A stretch of 12,536 bases of DNA from Hyphomonas sp. (GTDB lineage: Bacteria > Pseudomonadota > Alphaproteobacteria > Caulobacterales > Hyphomonadaceae), in contig DNFL01000369.1 in assembly GCA_003486945.1 (NCBI GenBank), positions 1 through 12,536 of the forward strand, given 5' to 3'. The notes beneath the pieces were generated by a model that saw only the letters and a program-made list of their open reading frames with translations, was not told the origin of the DNA and ran no database searches. A program made the translations under genes and the position numbers. Shown here in pieces: positions 6,844-12,536 of this stretch. Numbering within the stretch: position 1 is the first letter of the stretch; the number at the start of each line of letters is the position of its first letter.

Positions 6844-6866
6844 TATCAATATGATATTGTTATCAT
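6844..6866. promoter_or_regulatory. Left operator-like dyads (TATCA-N3-TGATA plus ATGATA-N4-TATCAT)
   Basis: TATCAATATGATA at 6844-6856 is a dyad with 5-bp half sites and a 3-bp centre. It overlaps a second perfect dyad, ATGATA-TTGT-TATCAT, at 6851-6866. Three TATCA/TGATA half sites are therefore packed into 22 bp. This is the look of a binding site for a dimeric repressor or activator. The regulator is not identifiable from sequence. Confidence 0.5.
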
Positions 6867-6880
6867 GAATGGCGGAATAC

Positions 6881-6896
6881 TTGGCACGAACGCGGC
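6881..6896 (+). promoter_or_regulatory. Possible sigma-54 promoter for gltDB, degenerate -12 element
   Basis: TTGGCACGA at 6881-6889 matches the sigma-54 -24 element fully. The essential GC of the -12 element is present at 6895-6896 at the correct 12-bp offset from the GG at 6883-6884. The two T residues expected before the GC are C and G, which weakens the case. Transcription would start near 6908, giving a leader of about 120 nt before gltD. Nitrogen-linked sigma-54 control would suit glutamate synthase. No NtrC-type upstream site was recognised. Confidence 0.25.
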
Positions 6897-6915
6897 GCGG
6901 AAAACTCCCTAATTT

Positions 6916-6930
6916 GTATCATATTGATAC
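6916..6930. promoter_or_regulatory. Right operator-like dyad GTATCA-N3-TGATAC
   Basis: GTATCATATTGATAC at 6916-6930 is a perfect 6-bp dyad around TAT. It is the counterpart of the left dyad in the inverted repeat. Its centre (6923) lies 73 bp from that of the left dyad (6850), close to seven helical turns, so two bound dimers would face the same side of the DNA. If transcription starts near 6908, this site is within the transcribed leader and could act as a downstream block. Confidence 0.5.
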
Positions 6931-6967
6931 TTTAAATTACCAATGCCGCTTGTGAGGGTAAATCCGA

Positions 6968-6999
6968 GGCCGTATGAGCGAGGCTCGCGCGAGACGGCC
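6968..6999 (+). other. Potential stem-loop in the gltD leader
   Basis: GGCCGT (6968-6973) and ACGGCC (6994-6999) are perfect 6-bp reverse complements. Between them GAGC (6976-6979) and GCTC (6983-6986) can pair in an inner 4-bp hairpin. It ends about 20 nt before the AGGAGG of gltD. No riboswitch class is recognised, and GC-rich sequence makes chance pairing common. Confidence 0.3.
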
Positions 7000-7030
7000 G
7001 GGCCGGACCTCGCCGTCCAGGAGGCGCCAC

Positions 7031-8473
7031 ATGGCCGAGAAGATGCTGCAGTTCACGAAAGTCTCGCGGGCGATGCCGGCGAAACGTCCGGCAACCGACC
7101 GGGCGGCGGACTTCGATGAGATCTATGCGGACTTCTCTCCGGCCGCCGCGAAGGCGCAGGCAAGCCGCTGTTCGCAGTGCGGCGTGCCTTTCTGCCAGCA
7201 GGGCTGCCCGCTGACCAACAATATTCCCGACTGGCTGAAGCTCGCCGCCGAAGGCCGGATGGAAGAGGCCTGGCGCGTCTCCTCGGCCACCAACAACATG
7301 CCGGAAATCTGTGGCCGCATTTGCCCGCAGGACCGGCTGTGCGAGGGCATCTGCACGATCGAACAGTCCGGCCACGGTACCGTGACCATCGGCTCGATCG
7401 AGAAACACATCACCGACACGGCCTGGGCCGAGGGATGGATCCAGCCGATCAAGCCGCCGCGTGAGCGCGGCCAGTCGGCCGGCATCATCGGCGCCGGTCC
7501 GGGCGGTCTCGCCGCCGCCGAGCAGCTGCGCCGCAAGGGCTATCAGGTGACGGCGTACGACGCCTATGATCGCGGCGGCGGATTGCTCGTTTATGGCATT
7601 CCGGGTTTCAAGCTGGAAAAGGATGTGGTCGAGCGGCGCATCCGGCACCTGGAAGCCTCCGGCATCACGTTCCGGTTCAACACGCGCGTCGGCAAGGATA
7701 TTTCGCTGGGCGACCTGCGCGGCAGGCATGACACTTTATTGATCGCAACCGGCGTGTATGCGGCCAAGGATCTGAAATGCCCGGGCATCGGGTCGGACGG
7801 CGTCTATGCCGCGCTCGATTACCTGACAGCCTCAAACCGCAAGAGCTTTGGCGATGCGGTGGCGGAGTTCGATTCCGGCGCGCTGAATGCCGAAGGCAAG
7901 CGCGTCGTCGTGATCGGCGGCGGCGATACGGCTATGGACTGCGTGCGCACAGCTATCCGTCAGGGCGCGAAAACCGTCACCTGCCTCTATCGCCGCGACC
8001 GTGCCAACATGCCGGGATCGCAGCGCGAAGTGCAGAACGCGGAAGAGGAGGGGGTCGTGTTCGAATGGCTCGCCAATCCGGAAGCTGTGCTCGACACCAA
8101 GGGCGGCAAGGTGAAAGCCGTGCGCGCCAGCCGGATGAAACTCGGCGAGCCCGATGCTTCCGGTCGGCAGGCGCCGGTAAAGACCGGCGAGACGTTTGAT
8201 GTGAAGGCCGACATGGTGATCAAGGCACTTGGCTTTGACCCGGAGGACCTGCCGCAGCTGTTCAACGAGCCGGCGCTGACGGTCAATCGCTGGGGCGCGG
8301 TGCGCGTCGATTATGCGACGATGCAGACGAGCCTGCCGGGCGTCTATGCGGCGGGCGACATTGTGCGCGGCGCTTCGCTCGTGGTCTGGGCGATCAAGGA
8401 TGGCCGCGATGCGGCAGAGTCAATGCACAAGGCCATGCGCGCCATGGCAGCAGACAAAGTGGCGGCGGAGTAA
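7031..8473 (+). CDS. gltD: Glutamate synthase (NADPH) small subunit
   Basis: The 480-residue beta subunit of bacterial glutamate synthase oxidises NADPH through FAD and passes electrons to GltB. The N terminus has the two cysteine clusters for low-potential [4Fe-4S] centres: C47, C50, C55, C59 (CSQCGVPFCQQGC) and C94, C98, C104, C108. The FAD-binding GAGPGG lies at 154-159. The NADPH-binding VVIGGGDTAMDC lies at 293-304. The C-terminal flavin motif GVYAAGDIVRGASLVVWAIK lies at 437-456. An ATG at 6974 would add 19 Arg-rich residues, but the ATG at 7031 has a textbook AGGAGG (7019-7024) with a 6-nt spacer and matches the usual GltD N terminus. gltD precedes gltB, and only 4 bp separate its stop from the gltB start. 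Confidence 0.97.
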   Translation: MAEKMLQFTKVSRAMPAKRPATDRAADFDEIYADFSPAAAKAQASRCSQCGVPFCQQGCPLTNNIPDWLKLAAEGRMEEAWRVSSATNNMPEICGRICPQDRLCEGICTIEQSGHGTVTIGSIEKHITDTAWAEGWIQPIKPPRERGQSAGIIGAGPGGLAAAEQLRRKGYQVTAYDAYDRGGGLLVYGIPGFKLEKDVVERRIRHLEASGITFRFNTRVGKDISLGDLRGRHDTLLIATGVYAAKDLKCPGIGSDGVYAALDYLTASNRKSFGDAVAEFDSGALNAEGKRVVVIGGGDTAMDCVRTAIRQGAKTVTCLYRRDRANMPGSQREVQNAEEEGVVFEWLANPEAVLDTKGGKVKAVRASRMKLGEPDASGRQAPVKTGETFDVKADMVIKALGFDPEDLPQLFNEPALTVNRWGAVRVDYATMQTSLPGVYAAGDIVRGASLVVWAIKDGRDAAESMHKAMRAMAADKVAAE

Positions 8474-8477
8474 TCAG

Positions 8478-11400
8478 ATGTCGGACTATGTGAAACAGTA
8501 CGAAGCCAACCGCCAGAAACTGATCGAGGCGCATGCCTACAATCCCGAGGATGAGAAGGACGCCTGCGGCGTTGGCCTCGTTGTGTCGCTGGACGGCAAA
8601 CCGAAACGCGAAATCGTGGCGATGGGCATCGCGGCGCTGAAAAATGTCTGGCACCGCGGGGCGGTGGACGCAGATGGCAAGACGGGCGACGGCGCGGGCA
8701 TCCGCCTCGATGTGCCACAGGAATTCTTCCGCGAGCATGTCAGCCGCACCGGTCACACGCCGACCGATGACCGGATCTGCGTCGGGCAGATCTTCCTTCC
8801 GCGAACAGATTTCGCGGCGCAGGAAGCGGGCCGCACGCTGGTTGAGCGCGAGGTGCTGCATTTCGGCTTCTACATCTATGGCTGGCGCCAGCCGCCGGTG
8901 GATGTCTCCGTCATCGGCCAGAAGGCGAAAGACACGCGTCCGGCAATCGAGCAGATCATGTTCCGCGATGCGCGCGGGCGCAGCCCGGAAGAGCTGGAGC
9001 GCGCACTCTATATCTGCCGCCGCCGTATCGAGCGGCGTGTGCGTGAGGCGGGGATTCCGTCTTTCTATATCTGCTCGCTAAGCCACAAATCGCTGATCTA
9101 CAAAGGCATGTTCCTCGCGCAGGATATCGACAATTTCTATCTCGACCTGCGCGATGAGCGTTTCGTCTCGGCCTTCGCGATCTATCACCAGCGCTATTCC
9201 ACCAACACGTTCCCGCAATGGGCGCTTGCCCAGCCGTTCCGCCAGATCGCGCACAATGGTGAGATCAATACGCTGCGCGGCAACAAGAACTGGATGAAGA
9301 GCCATGAAATCCGCATGGTGTCGGAGACCTATGGCGAGCATGTCGATGATGTGAAGCCGGTGATCCCGGATGGAACCTCCGACTCCGGAGCATTGGACGC
9401 GGTTTGGGAGCTGCTCTGCAAATCCGGCCGTCCCGCGCCGATGGCGAAGGCGATGCTGATTCCGGAAGCCTGGTCGAAGCGCGAATCGGTGATGCCGACG
9501 GCGCACCGTGCGCTCTATGACTATTGCAATTCCGTGATGGAGCCCTGGGACGGTCCGGCCGGCATTGCCGCATATGATGGGCGCTGGGCGGTGGCAGGGC
9601 TTGACCGGAACGGACTTCGCCCGCTGCGCTATGCCCTGACGGCGGACGGCATTCTTGCGGTCGGTTCAGAGACGGGCATGTGCCCGCTCGGCAGTCACGA
9701 GATCACGAAGCGCGGCTCGATCCCCGCCGGCGGCATGATCGCGGCGGACCTGCAGACCGGCAAATTCTACGACCACAAGGAAATTGTCGACTTCCTTGCG
9801 GCGCAGGCGCCGTATGAAGAATGGCTGCAGGCCGTGGTCGAGCTGGAGCCGGAAATCGGGCCGGGGCCGGAGCCGGTTCTGTTCAACCGCGAGGAGCTGC
9901 TGCGTCGCAAGACAGCGGCGGGCTTCACGCTGGAAACCCTGGAACTGATCCTCGCGCCAATGGCGGAAGGCGGCAAGGAAGCCATCGGATCGATGGGCGA
10001 TGATACGGCGCCTGCCGTCCTGTCGTCCGCCTACCGCCCGATGAGCCATTTCTTCCGGCAGAATTTCAGCCAGGTGACAAACCCGCCCATCGACCCGCTG
10101 CGCGAAGGCCGGGTGATGAGCCTGCGCACGCGGTTCAAGAACCTCGGCAACGTTCTGGACACGGATAAATCCCAGCAGGAAGTGTTCGTGCTGGAAAGCC
10201 CTGTCCTGACAACCGGCATGTATGAGCGCCTGCATGCGCGCCTCGGTCTCGGAACTGAAACCATCGACTGCACCTTCGCCGCAGATGAGGTGACCGCCGA
10301 AGGCGCGGCGCTGAAAGAAGCGCTCGGGCGTATCCGGCGCGAAGCCGAAGAGGCCGTTCGCGCGGGCCGCGAACATATCATCCTGACAGACGAGCATCAG
10401 TCCGCGAGCCGGATTGCCGTGCCGATGATCCTTGCAACCGGCGCGGTGCATTCGCACCTCGTCGCGCAGGGATTGCGGACATTCTGTTCCATCACGGTAC
10501 GTTCGGCAGAATGTCTGGACACGCACTATTTCGCCGTGCTGGTCGGTGTCGGCGCAACCTGCGTCAACGCTTACCTTGCGCAGGATGCGATTGCCGACCG
10601 GCATGCGCGCGGGCTACTGGGCGACCTGTCGCTTGGTGATGCGGTGAAGAATTTCAAAGATGCCATCGAGGCGGGCCTTCTCAAGATCATTTCGAAGATG
10701 GGCATCTCGGTGATCTCATCCTATCGGGGCGGGTACAATTTCGAAGCGCTGGGTCTCTCCCGCGCGCTCGTCGCGGATTATTTCCCGGGCATGTCGAGCC
10801 GCATTTCGGGGCTGGGCTTGGCCGGCCTCGAAGAGAACGCGCTGGTGCGCCACCAGAAGGCGTTTGACGAAGATGTCATTTCACTTCCCGTTGGCGGCTT
10901 CTACCGGCTGCGCGCATCGGACGAGCTTCACGCGCTGGACGGCACGCTGATCCATACGCTGCAGGCCGCCTGCAATCGCGGCGACTACAGCATTTACAAG
11001 AAATATGTGGAGGCGGTGCACGCCCGCGATCCGATCCAGCTGCGGGACCTTCTCGACTTCAAGAAAGCCGGCGCGCCTGTGCCGATCTCTCAAGTCCAGT
11101 CGATCAACGAAATCCGCAAGCGTTTCGTCACGCCCGGCATGTCGCTCGGCGCGCTGTCTCCGGAAGCGCACGGCACGCTGAACGTCGCAATGAACCGGAT
11201 CGGTGCAAAGTCCGTGTCCGGAGAAGGCGGCGAAGACCGTGCGCGCTACCGGCCGCTGCCGAACGGCGACAACATGAACTCGGCGGTGAAGCAGATCGCT
11301 TCCGGCCGGTTCGGCGTAACGGCGGAATATCTCAACGAATGCCGCGAGATCGAGATCAAGGTGGCGCAGGGCGCAAAGCCCGGGGAAGGCGGACAGCTGC

Positions 11401-12536
11401 CGGGCTTCAAAGTGACGGAGCTGATCGCGAAGCTGCGCCATGCAACACCCGGCGTGACGCTGATCTCGCCGCCGCCGCACCATGACATCTATTCGATCGA
11501 AGACCTTGCCCAGCTGATCTATGACCTGAAGCAGATCAACCCGGATTGCCGGGTCTGCGTAAAGCTCGTCGCCCAGTCCGGCGTTGGGACGGTTGCGGCC
11601 GGTGTGGCGAAGGCGAAGGCGGATATCATCCTGATCGCCGGCGGCGTCGGCGGCACGGGCGCAAGCCCACAGACCTCGATCAAGTATGCAGGCCTGCCCT
11701 GGGAGATTGGCCTCACCGAAGCGCATCAGGTGCTGTCGCTCAACAACCTGCGCGACAAGATCACTCTGCGTACGGATGGTGGGCTGCGCACGGGTCGCGA
11801 CATTGTCATTGCGGCGATGCTGGGCGCGGAAGAGTATGGCATCGGCACCGCCTCGCTTGTGGCAATGGGGTGCATCATGGTGCGCCAATGCCATTCGAAT
11901 ACCTGTCCGGTCGGCGTCTGCACGCAGGATGAAGCGCTGCGCGCGCACTTCACCGGTTCGCCGGAGAAGGTGGTCAACCTGATGAGCTTCATCGCCGAGG
12001 ATGTGCGCGAGATTCTCGCCTCGCTCGGCCTGACATCGCTCGACGAAGCCATCGGGCGTACGGACCTGCTGAAGCAGGTGAGCCGCGGCGCGACACATCT
12101 CGATGACCTCGATCTCAACCCGCTTCTCGTGCAGGTCGATACGGACAGCCCGGTTGTCTACAAGCCGAACCGGCGCGAGCCTGTGCCGGATACGCTTGAC
12201 GCGCAGATCCTGCGCGATGCCGAGCCCTTCTTCGAGCGCGGCGAGAAGATGCAGCTGGAGTACGGCGTGCAGAACACGATGCGGGCGATCGGCGCGCGGG
12301 CAAGCTCGCGCATCACCCGCAAGTTCGGCATGCATTCGCTGCCCGAAGGCCGGCTGCACATCCGGCTCGAAGGCTCCGCCGGTCAGTCGCTCGGCGCGTT
12401 CAGCGTCCAGGGCCTGCTGCTGGAGGTGCTGGGTGATGCGAACGATTATGTCGGCAAGGGCCTGTCGGGCGGCACCATCATCGTGCGCCCGCCGATGGAC
12501 AGCCCGCTGGTCGCCGCCGACAACACGATCATCGGC
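8478..12536 (+). CDS. gltB: Glutamate synthase (NADPH) large subunit, 3' truncated by window edge
   Basis: The frame is open from the ATG at 8478 to the window end, giving 1353 residues of an expected roughly 1500. GltB makes glutamate from 2-oxoglutarate and glutamine-derived ammonia. C30 in DACGVG is the class II amidotransferase nucleophile, so a 29-residue propeptide should be removed. The glutaminase domain runs to about residue 430 (HNGEINTLRGNKNW is clear), then a central domain with SMGDDTAPAVLS and QVTNPPIDPLREG. The FMN synthase domain carries SVSGEGGEDRARY (912-924), KPGEGGQLPG (967-976) and GGVGGTGASP. C1132, C1138 and C1143 match the [3Fe-4S] ligand pattern, with C1148 following. 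The C-terminal beta-helix (GLSGGTIIVRPP) is cut. GGAG at 8467-8470 inside the end of gltD is the ribosome binding site, so translation is likely coupled to gltD. Confidence 0.97.
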   Translation, partial: MSDYVKQYEANRQKLIEAHAYNPEDEKDACGVGLVVSLDGKPKREIVAMGIAALKNVWHRGAVDADGKTGDGAGIRLDVPQEFFREHVSRTGHTPTDDRICVGQIFLPRTDFAAQEAGRTLVEREVLHFGFYIYGWRQPPVDVSVIGQKAKDTRPAIEQIMFRDARGRSPEELERALYICRRRIERRVREAGIPSFYICSLSHKSLIYKGMFLAQDIDNFYLDLRDERFVSAFAIYHQRYSTNTFPQWALAQPFRQIAHNGEINTLRGNKNWMKSHEIRMVSETYGEHVDDVKPVIPDGTSDSGALDAVWELLCKSGRPAPMAKAMLIPEAWSKRESVMPTAHRALYDYCNSVMEPWDGPAGIAAYDGRWAVAGLDRNGLRPLRYALTADGILAVGSETGMCPLGSHEITKRGSIPAGGMIAADLQTGKFYDHKEIVDFLAAQAPYEEWLQAVVELEPEIGPGPEPVLFNREELLRRKTAAGFTLETLELILAPMAEGGKEAIGSMGDDTAPAVLSSAYRPMSHFFRQNFSQVTNPPIDPLREGRVMSLRTRFKNLGNVLDTDKSQQEVFVLESPVLTTGMYERLHARLGLGTETIDCTFAADEVTAEGAALKEALGRIRREAEEAVRAGREHIILTDEHQSASRIAVPMILATGAVHSHLVAQGLRTFCSITVRSAECLDTHYFAVLVGVGATCVNAYLAQDAIADRHARGLLGDLSLGDAVKNFKDAIEAGLLKIISKMGISVISSYRGGYNFEALGLSRALVADYFPGMSSRISGLGLAGLEENALVRHQKAFDEDVISLPVGGFYRLRASDELHALDGTLIHTLQAACNRGDYSIYKKYVEAVHARDPIQLRDLLDFKKAGAPVPISQVQSINEIRKRFVTPGMSLGALSPEAHGTLNVAMNRIGAKSVSGEGGEDRARYRPLPNGDNMNSAVKQIASGRFGVTAEYLNECREIEIKVAQGAKPGEGGQLPGFKVTELIAKLRHATPGVTLISPPPHHDIYSIEDLAQLIYDLKQINPDCRVCVKLVAQSGVGTVAAGVAKAKADIILIAGGVGGTGASPQTSIKYAGLPWEIGLTEAHQVLSLNNLRDKITLRTDGGLRTGRDIVIAAMLGAEEYGIGTASLVAMGCIMVRQCHSNTCPVGVCTQDEALRAHFTGSPEKVVNLMSFIAEDVREILASLGLTSLDEAIGRTDLLKQVSRGATHLDDLDLNPLLVQVDTDSPVVYKPNRREPVPDTLDAQILRDAEPFFERGEKMQLEYGVQNTMRAIGARASSRITRKFGMHSLPEGRLHIRLEGSAGQSLGAFSVQGLLLEVLGDANDYVGKGLSGGTIIVRPPMDSPLVAADNTIIG

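Larger units (their letters stand above)
6825..6952. repeat. Large near-perfect inverted repeat between uppP and gltD
   Basis: The left core arm (6834-6856) and right core arm (6917-6938) are reverse complements over 22 bases, the only difference being one extra A in the left arm. The 60-bp spacer is 6857-6916. Each arm is AATTTAAA followed, after a G, by TATCAATATGATA, read inwards. Outside the cores, CAAGCGG at 6825-6831 matches CCGCTTG at 6946-6952 as a further 7-bp pair, with unequal gaps. The repeat is nearly centred in the AT-rich block. No target-site duplication or transposase was found. Confidence 0.9.
6705..7030. other. uppP-gltD divergent intergenic region
   Basis: No credible gene is seen in these 326 bp. 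The uppP-proximal part (6705-6824) is of mixed composition, with no clear promoter hexamers. The middle (about 6833-6940) is strikingly AT-rich against the GC-rich genome and holds a large inverted repeat, palindromic operator-like sites and a sigma-54-like sequence. The gltD-proximal part (6960-7030) is GC-rich leader with short self-complementary segments and a strong Shine-Dalgarno, AGGAGG, at 7019-7024. Confidence 0.8.

Noticed and set aside
6822..6929. Sigma-70-type promoter for uppP using TTGATA in the left repeat arm on the minus strand
   Set aside because: At a 17-bp spacer the -10 candidate is TGAGAT, matching only half of the consensus.
6834..6938. The inverted repeat as a MITE or insertion-sequence remnant
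   Set aside because: No flanking target duplication was found, and the internal palindromes and divergent-promoter position fit operators better. It is not excluded without a genome-wide search.
6974..7030. A 19-residue N-terminal extension of GltD
   Set aside because: It is Arg-rich and unlike GltD, and AGGAGG at 7019-7024 clearly serves the ATG at 7031.
10881..12359. A 492-codon antisense open frame inside gltB
   Set aside because: gltB motifs run unbroken across this stretch. The antisense product is low-complexity and Arg-rich, as expected of GC-rich shadow frames. The same applies to 9666-10604, 4707-5831 and 6932-7729.
1..12536. A previously undescribed multi-gene defence, mobile or biosynthetic system
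   Set aside because: Nearly every gene belongs to a well-known housekeeping family in a plausible chromosomal order, and no accessory gene cluster or foreign-looking coding block is present.

Overview
The window looks like a housekeeping region of a GC-rich alphaproteobacterium. Gene content and order (xerD / aroK-aroB-CNNM transporter / bolA / J-domain protein, then an NDUFA9-like gene next to uppP, then gltD-gltB) resemble Caulobacterales/Hyphomonadaceae chromosomes as I remember them. That placement is inference: no rRNA or marker search could be run. No transposase, integron, phage gene, CRISPR array, tRNA or rRNA was seen.

Layout. Bases 1-132 (minus) are the start of xerD. Just upstream of it on the same strand, 187-321 encodes a 44-residue single-pass membrane protein. 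Divergent from these, aroK (440-1012), aroB (1009-2139) and a DUF21/CBS/CorC-type membrane protein (2157-3416) form a tight plus-strand operon. It meets bolA (3421-3699, minus) tail to tail with 4 bp between the stop codons. bolA is divergent, with 31 bp between starts, from a plus-strand run: a non-canonical J-domain protein (3731-4354), a small c-type cytochrome (4388-4753) and an NDUFA9-like NAD(P)-binding protein (4860-5849). That run meets uppP (5853-6704, minus) tail to tail with 3 bp between stops. A 326-bp non-coding region (6705-7030) separates uppP from the divergent glutamate synthase pair gltD (7031-8473) and gltB (8478 to the window edge, 3' truncated).

How the genes work together. 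aroK and aroB are two steps of the shikimate pathway. The CNNM-type protein probably handles divalent cations. BolA is an Fe-S/glutaredoxin partner, and the J-domain protein is a presumed Hsp70 co-chaperone. The cytochrome and the NDUFA9-like protein suggest respiration or its assembly. UppP recycles the undecaprenyl carrier for the cell wall. GltD and GltB form NADPH-dependent glutamate synthase, central to ammonium assimilation.

The most unusual part is the AT-rich uppP-gltD intergenic region. It holds a near-perfect 22-bp inverted repeat with a 60-bp spacer. Each arm contains a TATCA-N3-TGATA dyad, and the dyad centres are 73 bp apart. A sigma-54-like sequence with a degenerate -12 element lies almost at the centre of symmetry. 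It looks like a divergent regulatory switch, but the regulator cannot be named from sequence. I see no convincing wholly new multi-gene system here.
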